Below are positions 12,455 to 25,362 of a stretch of 64,000 nt of DNA, one piece after another. The notes under the pieces are model-generated. The model searched no databases. It saw nothing but the letters and a program-made list of their open reading frames with translations, and had not been told where the DNA came from. The translations under genes were made by a program, and so were the position numbers. Positions within the stretch are counted from its first letter, which is position 1, and each line of letters opens with the position of its first letter. The DNA is from Turbatrix aceti (lineage: Eukaryota > Nematoda > Chromadorea > Rhabditida > Panagrolaimidae), in assembly GCA_963969345.1 (NCBI GenBank), contig OZ017766.1, forward strand, positions 11,904,001-11,968,000. Direction: 5' to 3'.

Positions 12455-13963
12455 AAAGTTGTGTGCAAGTGTTAATCCCCTCAGCATGTGAAACTACAAC
12501 TTTCAAAAAATGTATTTATGTTTTTGATCTTTAATAGAAATGATTTTTATCTTGCACCGGATGACTGTGAATTTCATGTGAAAGGATTGGATTATCTGGG
12601 TGCCGGGGCGGAAGCTCTCTTGACAAATGTAAGACGAAGCGGGGGCACATGTCCTTTCTTTATGAGAACAAAAATCAACATTTGTATTTGATGACTTTCA
12701 AAAGACTGTCAACAGCCAGTTTTTTAGAGTTCTATTTTTTTCCAAAGGAACAATATTTTTTGACGGGTAAAAAAAGAAGGCAAAGAATCACTTGCAAGTT
12801 GTTTTCATAACATAAAATAGATTTGTTGCCTCTCTTGTCGGTGGTAAGGAAGGAAGATGAGTGACACCGTGTCCAGCAAGCATATCAAGTACTCAAATAC
12901 CGCCTACGCTGGCTCTTTGTAGTTGTCTGTAAATTATCGTTGCAAAGTTTGTGCAAAAGATATGTCCACGAGCAGTGTGCAATAAACCACGACTAACGGA
13001 AAGATGCGGGATATGTTATCTATAAGCTTCACGTGAAAATTGCCTTGCAACCTGCAAGCAACATATCGGCTTTTTAGTTTTATACATGTATAATACTCGA
13101 AAGTGATGTTCGGTTAATTATGAATGATTTGTTGAACGGTATTTTGTTATTCTGCAAACACTTTTGTCCAGTTCAATAATAAATATTTATAGTGTATCTC
13201 TTGTTCTCTGCTTTTCAGTTTTGGATTATGTGGAAATTAAAATGTCTACTTTTGTCTTGCGTATTTTTTCTTATTGGATAAATATGACATTATGATAACT
13301 ACGTGCATGTTGCTTTTTATTTTTTAAATCTTATATTTCAAAAATGTGAATCTGTTATTCGGTTGTAGATGATGGCGTTCGGCATCACCTATAGTTTATT
13401 CGGTTGTAGGTAATGGCATTTGCGTTGCACCTATGACTTAAAAAAACTATTTTGATCGAAAAAACTACGTTCCATTTTAGAGCACGTTCCATAATTTGAA
13501 TCACATTCTTTTAGTTTGGTGTTTTATTTCGCACGCAATAAAAAGCTTTTGTATGATTTTCGTGTGACATGTACGCGAAGTCACTGTCTTTCATACATGA
13601 TATTTATCAATATTAATGCTTGAAATTCTTTTCTTGTTGCTAACCAAGGAGATAATAATAGTTTTTTGCACGTTAAAATTACTATTTTTTGCAATTGTCT
13701 AGACCGTTCGATCTCATCCCCGGTCGCCAAAAACCATTTTATTATCTGTTAATGCATTTCTGGTCTAAAAAAGTAATTAAGAAAGAGAGGTACAAAAAAG
13801 CAGACGTTCAAATCACGTAAGGGAACGTAGGCGGAGTTACCACTTATCCGGATTGCTATTGCACGCCGTTTTTACTGTATATTTTGTTGCACATTTTTTA
13901 AATCAAAACAGTAATCAAGAATTAGATAATGCAATAACTTTTCTCGTAAGGCAGATACCACCC
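12455..13963. other. Stretch without a recognisable gene
   Basis: No supported gene. An imperfect direct repeat of about 43 bp at 13353-13437 shares TTATTCGGTTGTAG followed by TAATGGC/GATGGC and CACCTAT words. Confidence 0.45.
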
Positions 13964-14019
13964 GACTGACTGAATGCCTGACTGTGTTGCGTAAAAGACA
14001 GTTAGTCATTCAGTCAGTC
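13964..14019. other. Imperfect hairpin with 22-nt arms, microRNA-precursor-like
   Basis: The arm GACTGACTGAATG-C-CTGACTGT (13964-13985) pairs with ACAGTTAG-T-CATTCAGTCAGTC (13998-14019) with one mismatch and one G-U pair. The loop is 12 nt. Arm length and loop size fit a microRNA precursor, but the low complexity of the GACT repeat means it could equally have arisen by chance. No expression evidence is available. Confidence 0.35.
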
Positions 14020-17000
14020 AGCAAAGCCATCAAGGTCAATTGTTTATTAGATATTTTCTTTCTCGTCTGTTGATTTTCTTTCCTCTCTCGTCCCCTCTTT
14101 TTCTTACCTAACTGCCCAAAAAAATGCAAGAGTACCTCAGTACACGCGCTCGCCTGTCCCCGGTGGGAGAGGGCAAAGTACTCTGTTGTACACGTTGTGC
14201 CCCATCGATTGAATAATATAGAAAAGACAGATCGACTCATCGACTTTCTTCTTGTTGTTCTTCTTCTTCTCGGAGAAAGAGACGAAGAAAAGTGGGAGGC
14301 GAGACAGATTTGATGATTTTAACCGTTCAACCCAAGGCAGAACAGGTAAAACGAATAAACACGAGTTGAGTCGGGAAATGCGAGAGTGACTGCGCGGAGA
14401 TGAGTGAAACTAGAGAAAAATCAGAACGACATAAATGATGCGGACGCGGACAGGGCGACAACAAAATTTTCTTTGCCTTTTGTGGAAATCAAGGGAGAGA
14501 CTCTGGTACGTACGCCACAGCGTAATGAAAATAAATGAAAGAAAAAAGGGTCTACTACGATTACCCACTTTCTATCACCCTCTTCCAAAGTATTTTACTT
14601 TTACCTTTGCATCAGAATTGAATGACGGATGATCACTTTGCATAGTTTGGCGTGTATCACTCAGCTGCGGAACTGTTAAAGTTTCTTAGGTTTCAAGTTT
14701 TTATTGCTCTTGTTTTTACCCGCGTCTTTTGGAAATCTTTTTGTATCCTTTTTTACGTTTTAAGCGTTTTCATTACTAGAATGAGAGGGGAGAAGCAAAC
14801 CACTTTTCGGATGTTGGTTGTACTTTTCGCCCTATGACTGACTTTCTAACTGATTTAACAGGTTTTGTGTAGTTGTTCAGTAGTCTCATGTGTGAATATT
14901 ATGTTCTTTTGCTTTACAACCGGCGTCGTATTATTTTTTTAGCAAATCCCATCCGGCTAAATTATATATCTATTTATTGAACTTAGTATATCCGGTGATT
15001 TTTGCAACTTTAGGATCTTAAATTTTTAATATAGGAAAAAAATCAGAAAATCATTGAAATTTTAATGCTAAAGTTCATTGACATACTTAGTTTGGAATGC
15101 CAGTAAGAACAACAAAAAACCATCGGAATGCTGCCATTTTATTCCTAATTCCGTAGAAAAAATGTCACAATGCACCAAGAAAAAAAAGATTATGTAACAA
15201 GATTTTAAATTTAGTAAGACGTTTGCGTTTCCATAGAAAAAATAATGTCTGCTGATTTTTGTAAAAAAAAGTGTAAAGGCGCAGAAGATTAATTATACCT
15301 TTTTTTAGCTCGTCTTTGCACTAAAACAGGCCAAGATTGGATTAACGAATAGCAACGTAGTTGATAGTCTGAACACAAAAGTTTGCAGTCGTTTACCGAA
15401 TGATAATTTTTTAATTCTTTTGCGTTTAGAAGCCGAGGTTTTCAAAAATTCTTTACCTTTTTATTCATTACTGTTATTTTTTTGTTTTATTTTTTTTTTA
15501 AGCTAGAGCAATTATAATTGTAAAATAAATTTTTTTTCTTTTAATTCAGATATTCAGATTTTAAGGATTAAAATCATAGCGTTTGAAGAGGGTGGTGGCC
15601 AACTTGATATATTCCGTTAGATTTTTCGGAACTTGCGGACCCTAAAATTACACGCATTCCTCCTGCCATGTTTCATTCAGCATCCGACAGTCTCAACAGC
15701 TTGCCCATACCTCTTTCACCTTTATGGATGGCATTAGTACATATGGAGTATAGTACGTCGTGTTTCATCCATCCATTCTTTGCTTGTCTGCCACGTCACG
15801 TAGTGAGTGCCGCGCCATCAACCGACCTGCTGGGGCTTCTCACTGGAGAAGCTTGTCTCTGACTGACTGAATTTGATGTCGGATAGACGTGCACTACCAC
15901 AACCTGCCACACTCGACTTTCATTCCAAGCAAAAGTGACGAAATCCATAATTTTCCACTTTTCTATGCATTACAAAATTTTTCGGCTTATTGAAAATTTT
16001 TTAGCTGAATTCTGAGATTTTGTTCGTTGGTGCCAAATTCTAAATATTTTTTCTGTTATAAAAACATTTCATTACATGCAGCTGTAATAATACCCACATT
16101 TAGGATACATTAGCCAAAAAAAAGTTGTTAACCTTCTTTGAGGAAAAAAATTTGTTGTTGCCAAACTCCCGCAATACAGTAACAATATGTGTAGGCTTTG
16201 TGTTATTGGAGCTCGGGTTATGTCATAGTGAGGGGATTTCCCCCCGGATAATGCTGGCTTAAATGCACAATAATGTTGTCCATTTTCGATTGCTTACAGT
16301 GTGTTTATCCATATTTGTTTTTTAATAACCCATCTTCATTCATGAAAAAATTCTTTTTCCGCGAGTAATAAATTTTACAGTATCCTTCAGGTCATATTAG
16401 TTTCCCTAAGAATCTAAATTTTTAGGGACAGTTTTATTTTTCGTTTTATTGTCGTTTCATAAATATGAGAAATTACATATGAAATCATACAAAACAGAGC
16501 GATTATGACGATATTACTAGAAAGACCATTTTAAGTGTCTAAATGAATACGATTAAAATTCACTAAGCTGCTTGCTTGATACTTACTGCTACTTACTGAG
16601 TTGTGCTGAGGTAATGAGGCCAAAGATACATACATAACGCGACCTCCAAATTTGTTTTTTTGTAAAAAAAAAGATTTTCATATCGAAAAAATTCAAGTTT
16701 CTTTCTGTAAACCAGTTGATAAAATATTATACAAAAGCATAACTCTAAGCGCTGATAGTAGAACGGAGCCCAACGTTGCTTCTGAAAGGTTTCGTTTATT
16801 GGATGGCATTTTGTGTTTTGATATTACAATTGATATAACAAATGATTGCGTCTTCTAACATCTAGTCTAATGATGCACTGATGTGAGTAACGGTGAAATA
16901 AATAAATAAATGATGATGATATTTATTCGGGTGACGCGGCTAATAAATGTCTGATTGCAAATTACACACATAATCCTCATTATACAATGCGTTTTTTATG

Positions 17001-20000
17001 TAGGGTTTCATTTGTTTGTTATGAATGAATTTGCTGTAGTTTTCTTTTTTTTATGAATGTGACTTTTTTCAAAAACACAAACTGATTTCTCTTCTGATCA
17101 CTATCGGCACTTAAGTATTCTGTGTGTTTGATTTGTTTGTTTATCTTAATTTTGTTTTTTACAAACGCAAACTTTTTAGCTAAAAAAATATTTATACCAT
17201 TGTCAAATAGCTTTTTTGTTCTAGTTAATTGCAATAACTATTTTTACAAATGTTGAACAAATTCATGTTGCCTTTTTTTCAAAGCGCATTTTTTAGTTCC
17301 TATTAATTAACAGTGTTCTGGCACAATTATTTAGCATGTATTGACGCATATTTTGCTTGTCCTCAAACGATCTACAATCCAATGGCAGCAAGCGTACAAT
17401 ACGCACTTTTCAAACGGTGTAATTAGAAATTGAAAGATTTCTTCCTTTTTTGGAATTCATTCGCACGCCCGAGGGAGAAGGGGCATTAAACGACGAACGT
17501 ATTTTGTTTTTTGTGTGACTATTTTGCTCTTTATTAGGGGGTTCAATGCTGCTTGCCGATTTTAACCGCCTCAAAATCTTGCTATTTTTTTTGGAACGGC
17601 TGCGCCTGTTTTTCAACAGACCTTTTTCGTCCTTCTTACCGCAATTTTTTTGGAGGAGGCTTGTTTGCTGCTTTCTGCCCTTCAAGTAATTCTTTATTGC
17701 TTGCTCGCACGTTCCGTTTGTCTATGCCGGTTGGTATTGAAAGAATTCATTTGAACGTAGCACTAACTAAGAATTACAGGGGGTTTGGTATTTTTTTGGA
17801 CAACGAAAAGCATTATATGAATCAAGGTTAAAATGCCATTTTTTTCGTCAATGTATTTTTTTGAAGGAAATACATGTCTATCTTGTGCATTGTCTGCGTT
17901 CACTGCCATATATAACTAGCAATCACACCAAATTCTCTAGTTGTTGTAAAGAATGCATTTTTGGCATTTTTTGATTCCCAGACAAAGAAACGAGCACAAA
18001 CAAGGCCATTCAGCGAATAAACATAGAATAGAGACAGAGCGAGAACCAACGTTTGCAACACATAATTACACGGTTTTAAACGACAATGGCACATTTTTGG
18101 AGCATAAACAGCAGCAAGAAAATCCAAATTTTTTTGTAAAAATTTGACAATTTGAAATTGTATTTAATTTCTTTTTTACACCATTTACACCATCTGTTGT
18201 TAGAGATTTCAAAATTTGAATATAAAAAATATAAATAGTGTTTTTGACAAGTGTGAATTGTTTTTTGTTTTTAAAATCAAAGTTTTGTAAATTTTTTTGA
18301 TGTTGAAAAAATGAATGCCTTTAAATCCATTTTTTTAATATTTACATTCCAGTTTGGTTTATTGTTTTAACGCCGTTGAAAAATCCTTTCACCAGTTTTG
18401 TTAATGAAATTTTAAAACTTTTATACCAGTCTGTAGCTCCGACTTTCAAGAAAAAAATGCTATATGTACAGTTGCACTGTCGTATATACATAGCTATGGT
18501 TTATTATCTTGTAAGCAGTAATACGTAATATCTACTAGACTATGGGTTTCTGTTGTACCAATTTAAGCACTAAAGACAGGTGAACTTTTTTTTTTATCAA
18601 ACAAGCAATATTTTTTTCAGAAATAAATATTTGCTCTACTTCTTTGTTTTTCTCATTATTTTTAATACAACATCAAGAGACAATTTTTTGTACCAAAAAC
18701 GATAATGTCAAAAACTGTTTTTTGCCAACTGAATTTCAGTTTAAAAAATGCCAGTTTGACTTATGCGAATCGACGAGTTGACATCTAAATTGATGTCATT
18801 TGTGGGCCATAATAATTTTTTTCACCCATTGTCGCCTGGTGGGGTCTTATGCCATTCATTCCTTTTGTACGCTTCAGCAGTAATGATGATGCTGACTGAC
18901 GAGGGTGCAAAGGAAGAAAGAAGGACGCTTTGTTTTGTATGCCTTGTTTGGTCGGTAGATGACCCTTGTGACCATCTGCCATCTTCTCCATTTTTGGTAT
19001 GTACGTGGCTTGTGTGCATTCCAGAAATCTCCTTGCCGACACCCCTACTGTCCTGTCGCCGTCTCACTGCATGCCTGATGCCTTTATTAGTTTAGTTCAT
19101 GTTCGGGTTACGGGCGGTCGACTGACGGTCTATCTCACCCAGCATGGTGATTGGTTCAGATGCCGGCTGGTGGACCTCCGACAGACCACACCAGCAGGAC
19201 CGGCTTAACCCCCGAAATGGCATTTATTTGACCGAGCGGGAGACGAGACTGTTGATCGACAGAAGCAGGCACCCGCTTTTCTTTTTTCCCGCCCGCCTCG
19301 GCATCCCGCGCGGGCGGTCCGCGCGTGCGTCGGATGCCATGCATGCTTTCCCTCCCCCCTGCGCACGACCCAGCTTGACCCTGCACTGCCCTAGCATTCT
19401 CGACGATCCTTCAAAAACAAAAATTGACACACGCACTAAATAAGCAATTCATGACTGACCGCCGAACGCGACGACATGTGCGCTGTGGAAAATTTTTGTA
19501 AGCGGGTATTACAGGCAGCAGCCGACCTCCGTCGGAGGAGAGCAGATGGTTGTTATATCCCCGCGCCGATGTTGACCGGGACGCCACCGGTCGCCACTAC
19601 CCATTCTACACACTCAAGCTTGAGTTTAGTCACTCGAATGCCATTCTTGGTCATTTTTTCGTTGGTCTCAAATTCTTTACCCTTTATTTTTTTTACTTGC
19701 TGTTGTGGTTTGTGTTCTTTTGTGGCTTTTCTTTTCGTTAATGACACCTTTGTTGTTTCCAAATGACCAAATGACGCTTTTTTTCTTTATTTGTTTGTGT
19801 CACATTTGGCAAACGATGTATTAATTTGATCGCTTTGGCCTGAACGTATGAAGAAAAGTGTTTTTAATTGAAATTTTTTAAATAAGTATTAAGTGTGCAA
19901 AAAAGGCAGTCTGTGTAATTTTTTTCTTGTTTTGAGCGTCATAAAAGTACAAATAATTGTGCAAAAATCTTTTTTTATAATATATGTGATTTGCATAATT

Positions 20001-20383
20001 TTTGGAACGTTTCACTTTTCCTGTAAAATTTTTTAAGATAACTGAATTATTTTCCGAAGTTTAATGGCGTCTATTTTGCACTATAAAAATTCCAATATTC
20101 TAGAGCCAAGAATTTAATCAGCATTAGACCGTAATAAAATAAAAAGAAAAGAGATTGGTTTTCAATTAGTCCAACAAGAGTACAAATAGGAATTCAAGGT
20201 ATAATCCGAACATTTTTTTTGCTGTAGAATATGGACATGCATGTTTGTTGCTGTCGGTAATATGTACATAACTATTACTCATTTGGGATTATAATAAAAC
20301 TGATTCCTTTTTTTTATTATACATACAAAATATTATATATTAAATGTTTTTGAGGTGATGGACACAAGGCTTTGCATTCCGGT
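14020..20383. other. Long gene-poor stretch with GC-richer patches
   Basis: I found no coding region that I can support. GC-richer, less homopolymeric patches lie at about 14040-14500, 15660-15920 and 18800-19620. The last has several overlapping open frames of 60-110 codons on both strands, but none shows a domain, signal peptide or consistent frame, and overlapping frames on both strands are expected of GC-rich DNA. Such patches could be promoter or 5' exon regions. Confidence 0.4.
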
Positions 20384-20530
20384 TATATAACGAAGCGGAA
20401 CGGAATGACGAATAACCGGGTCGGTTATTCGGTTATTTTCATTTCCCGAAAATAACCGGGTTATACGGCCCGGTTATTTTCCGCGACTTAAAATAACCGG
20501 GTTATACGGCGGTTATTTTCGACTTTTTTA
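20384..20530. repeat. Degenerate AATAACCGGGTTATACGG repeat, probable MITE
   Basis: At least five copies of AATAACCGGGT or its complement (ACCCGGTTATT) occur in both orientations, often extended to TTATACGGC. The pattern of a short palindrome-forming word repeated in both orientations matches the hAT-type MITEs at 27006 and 60807, but clean ends and a target duplication are not visible here. Confidence 0.5.
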
Positions 20531-23500
20531 ACCGTCCCCCTAAATCATGAACCGCATAAAAAACGTAAAATAAGCGTGCAAATTTACCAATAATATTCTT
20601 TTATTTGGACGCAAAACCGCCGCAAGGCACAAGCCATCCAGCGAAATGGAGCCAAAATTCATGCAAATAGGGGCACATCTAGTCAACTTGAGGTCAAAAA
20701 AATCAATGTTTCGGTCGATCCAAGTCCAACAGATGCCCCATTTAGCATCAGATTTGTTAAACGGTCCTGTTAGAACATTTTGGGTGCATAGAACGTTCAT
20801 GGAAAAAATCTATTGACTTCTAGGATGCAATTTTCGATGTTGGGGGTACTCAAGTCAAATATTGGTAAAAATATCATTGTAGCGCAAGTCGACGTATGTG
20901 TTATATACATTTTTTACATCGATTGTGTTCCTAATAGTTGTATAAATTACTAAAACTCTCAATGGTTGATAGTTTAATTGCAAAATTAATTTTGAGTAAC
21001 ATGGTCCTATCTTTTTGCACCACCCAAAAAATCAAGTTTGTGGCGTTTCGCCCATACAACGGCTATATTTTACCGGGTTTACATCGCCAATAGGGTTTCC
21101 TGGACCGCTGAGTTCATTTCTGAAAGCGGATTTTGTCTACCGTATCAATAAAAGACCGTAATCCCCAATTTTAAGGTGGTCCTATCTTTATGCACCCCAC
21201 TGTATTTTCTGTGTACTTCGGATTTTTTTACGTCTAGAACGTTTTTAAAAATGAGAGATCTTGAGATTTGTAGTGACCCCTAGCCAGCTGCTGCGTGCAA
21301 GAAGATACGAGGAGTTCGTACAACAACCTGTTTTTTTCTCTGTCATTGTCTATGATGCTTTTTCGTGGTGACATACCACGACCAATCAGTGGTCCGGAAC
21401 GTTGTACGCTTCGTTGCAAAAAGTGTATTTTTTTAATTTGTCAGCGGCATGCGCCAACAACGCAGAAAGCAGAAAAATAGAGGGAGTTTTGGATGCCAAA
21501 AATGCACATTTTTTCAAAGGAGGTGCACATTTTTCGGGGGAGGTTGCGTGGAACAATATGGCACATTCATGACAGCGTAATAACGACAACTGAATGACGT
21601 AGTGGTGAAAACTGTTTTTTTAGACTTTGATTTTCGAATCTTAGATGAAACATGTTTCATTCAACCAAAAATAACTGTTTCATTAAAATAATTTTTAGTT
21701 TAAGTTTATTTAAAATTGAACTAACTAAGCAAAACTTGGAACAGTAATTTCTGGCTATATTTTTCATTTTTTAGCCTCAAAAAATGTTTAAAAACGTTTT
21801 TTTTACATAAAAGCAGAGACAGCAAGCACAGTATTTTGCTTTGCTTTGTTTTCTGCAATTGCAAGCATAAAAAACATGCGATGATTTTTGGAATAAGCGT
21901 AGCAATTATGATTGCGCCGTTTTCAAACACTTCGCTCTCCCTCCTATTCAAAAGAGCATGTTTTCAATAGTTTATGAATTTGTTCAGGTTGTTGACTGTT
22001 GGAAGAAATAGAATGGCCGTAAAAAAAGGTAGTTACAGTAATTGCAGGTTAAATAAAAATATTTCATAGTTTTTTTTTTGACTTGGACTTTGATCAAAAT
22101 TTTTTTTTATTGGAGGCGGAGGTGATAGATTATGTTCGTTTTAAGCACAAGTTTGTGCAGATTTTGCACTTGACCGCCTACAAACCTATCATACCGTATG
22201 CATTCATTCCACAATGCATGCGAATACGTCCTTTTTATAATAATACCGTATACTTTTTAATTTTGATTTTTGAACCTCTGACACTTGAAGTAAAATAGTT
22301 TTCACCCCCGTGTTCTGCAGTCAGTCAAATATACACTGTACGATCCTCTTATTTTGATTTCTCGAGTATTGACTGGATGCCAGAACCTTTAAGCATTTTT
22401 TTCCAAAACCCGTAAAATGAATTATAATGACTTAGGTAGGTCTCCCCCACCCCACCTGTGATTTGATTACAAATTACATTGGTACGACACAAATTAGTCA
22501 GTTTTGTATTATGAGCAAAAGTTACTAAAAGCTACGTGCTTTTGACGGTGATGTGTTCTTGATGTTTGGATTTTATTCCGTAACGCAAAAAAAACAGTTA
22601 CTAATAAAATACACTTGTATTTCTAGTTTTGTCAAAAATCCTTTATTCCTAAAACAAACAAAAGCGGATCAAGCATCTTGAGTTTTGTTACATAAAACAA
22701 TAAACTTTTTTGATTATAGTTTTAAAACGTTTTACGTTTTTTATTTTTTTATTACGGTTTGCATTGATCAATAATTGCGTTTTAGCATTCATCAATAATG
22801 AACTACAACGTGATAACGATTTAGAATTTTTATACCCTTTTACATAAATGTTTTTTGTAGACTGTTGCCGCGTAAAGTTATTGTAAAACGGTGGCCATAA
22901 AAGCAGCATTGTCTTTCTTCAGGTTGGTTTTTCTTCCTTTCTTGCATAATTTAACACACACCCCCATCGCAGAATGTATTCTATCAACCAGCACATTGCT
23001 TTTGTGGTGAATGACATGTCCTTTGTACCCTCGTCTTTTTTTGTACTATGACAGCGAGTACAAAAACATTTTTGTCTATAACCTGTTTGTACATACTGTA
23101 ACTCATATTTCATGTGTACGTTCTTTAGGTATTAAAAAAAATATTAGCAGAAACACGCCTCTGATTCTTATTACTGACCAGCAACCGACAAAGAGAACTT
23201 CAAAGTCATTGCATAAAAAATAAAAATTATATGCACGTGTAAACACGTACACTTCTAGTTAGCATGCTTTGTGCGTGCATGAACACGACTCATGTTTACA
23301 AAAATTAAGTAGAGGATGGCATGCGGTAGACAAATTTTTGCTAAATTTTTTTCATGGTTATCTGGAAATGAAAGTTTTCACATTCATGAGTGCAGTAGGG
23401 GTATGGATGGTGAATATATACTTTTTACAAAAATTGCAAAATACCGTTATTTAATCTCAAAATCTCATAAAAACCCAAAAACGAACGAAATAAAATGAAA

Positions 23501-24008
23501 TGAAATGTTTGTCCAAAAGTATGTTATTTATGCTATGAAAAAATTGTATAGATCTGTAGTGTGTGTTTTTTATTTGTCTGTACGAATTTTTCACACTTGA
23601 TGTACACCATTTATTATGCGTCAAAAAACAATTTTATTTTGTGACGTAAAAAATTCCTAACATGATATGTACTTTTCTTAAACCAACTTATACCGTAGTT
23701 TTTACAGTGCACTGACAACTGTACACGTTGTATTGTTCAATTTTTTCCTGGCTCCAGGCCTGCATGCTACATTACATTGGCTTCCACCTGGCGCTGGTCA
23801 TTATTACACCCATCTAAAAGCATTAAATACATACAGCAATCATAATAAACCACCGAAGAAAGCGAAGAAAGCTAATTTGGTTTGTCACAAAGTAAAAAAA
23901 ACGAAAAAAAAAGAAACTGATTGTTTACGACTTCAAAAGTTAACCAGTTTATTAATGCATCAAACACTGTTTTAAATTTTTACTACTGTAGCGTCTGCAC
24001 CGAAAGGA
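20531..24008. other. AT-rich stretch without a recognisable gene
   Basis: No supported gene. The only mobile-element trace is a mariner-like end at 21175-21204. Confidence 0.45.
21175..21204 (-). repeat. Mariner-like terminal sequence, solitary
   Basis: Read on the minus strand, the segment begins TA CAGTGGGGTGCATAAAG followed by ATAGGACCACC. The TA next to CAGTGGGGTGC resembles the ends of Tc1/mariner elements. A related word, GGTCCTATCTTTTTGCACC, lies in the same orientation near 21003, so the region may be a rearranged or nested remnant. No opposite end was found. Confidence 0.35.
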
Positions 24009-25362
24009 TTAAGAGGCAGTCTGCGACAGGATTTAGGTCGGCCGACAAGACTTTTTTACAACTTTTTCTTTTTTGGGCCAGAATTGTTCCCCACCCTTAA
24101 AAACATCTATTCCCGCCAAACACAGAATTTAAAAAAAATTGGATTCTGTAGATTTGGCTTCTGAAGGGTTTTTGATAAAAATTAATGCCACGCGCTCTGT
24201 TCATGGAGAAAAAGGCTGAAAATTTTTTTAGGGGGGTTTTCATAGACGGGGAACACGAAGTCGTAATCAAAATTTTTTTATCATTACGGTAAGTGCCACT
24301 TTTGGGCTAAAATTGATGGTTTTTTGGCCACCACAGATTGGGTTTTCAGAGGTGCCAACAATGGCATAGCCTATCTTTTCCCCCTTGTTTTGACGCGTCG
24401 AATGGGGTAACGCATGAAACAAAGGAGTGACCGCAATGAGGTCATCCATAGGCATTTATGATGCGCTCTCGAGAAAACGCGCACAATTTCGCTTCAAGTG
24501 ACAAAAATAGAGCGTGCGCGCGCATAAAAGGTGTCATGTTCAAAAAAACGCCGTGAAGCCAATTTTTGTTTTCTATGTCCACGGTCACTTTGGTAGGCTT
24601 CGGCGTGTCCCAAATATCACATTAAGCTAGTTTCACATTTTATCGGATAATCTTGCACAAAGTTACAGCATTTGAAAGTTTCATGTCTTTTCAAAGCCTG
24701 TGGCATCGCCCAATATTGTCAGGTAAAATACCCAAGGATAAAAATCAATCTTTGGGACATGCCAAAGCCTACCAAAGTGACCGTGGACATAGAAAACAAA
24801 AATTGGCTTCACGGCGTTTTTTTGAACATGACACCTTTTATGCGCGCGCACGCTCTATTTTTGTCACTTGAAGCGAAATTGTGCGCATTTTCTCGAGTGC
24901 GCATCATAAATGCCTATGGATGACCTCATTGCGGTCACTCCTTTGTTTCATGCGTTACCCCGTTCGACGCGTCAAAACACGGGGAAAAAGATAGGCTATG
25001 CCAATGTTGGCACCTCTGAAAACCCAATCTGTGGTGGCCAAAAAACCATCAATTTTAGCCCAAAAGTGGCACTTACCGTAACGATAAAAAAATTTTGATT
25101 ACGACTTCGTGTTCCCCGTCTATGAAAACCCCCCTAAAATTCAGCCTTTTTCTCCATGAACAGAGCACGTGCCATCATTTTTTATCAAAAACCTTTCAGA
25201 ATCCAGAATTATGGAATCCGATGTTTTTAAAAATCCGTGTATCGCGGATTTAGACGTTTTTGGGGGTGGGGAACAATTCTGGCTCAAAATATTTGAAAGT
25301 GTAAAAAAGTCTTGTCCTCGTCTCCCCCTTGTTCCTAAATCCTGTCGCAGACTGCCTCTTAA
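24009..25362. mobile_element. TTAA-flanked foldback element 1 (about 1.35 kb)
   Basis: Both ends read TTAAGAGGCAGTCTGCGA pointing inward, so the element is bounded by TTAA, the target used by piggyBac-like transposases. The arms (about 24009-24608 and 24760-25362) are near-identical inverted copies, leaving a spacer of about 150 bp. Matching blocks include AATCTGTGGTGGCC and CTATGAAAACCCCCCT and their complements. Inverted open frames give the same peptide from both arms, which shows there is no real gene. The two other members of the family are at 32807 and 61903. Confidence 0.85.

Noticed and set aside
18763..19620. Several overlapping open frames of 60-110 codons on both strands in a GC-richer patch
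   Set aside because: No domain, signal peptide or splice pattern, and frames on both strands are equally open. This is expected of GC-rich noncoding DNA.
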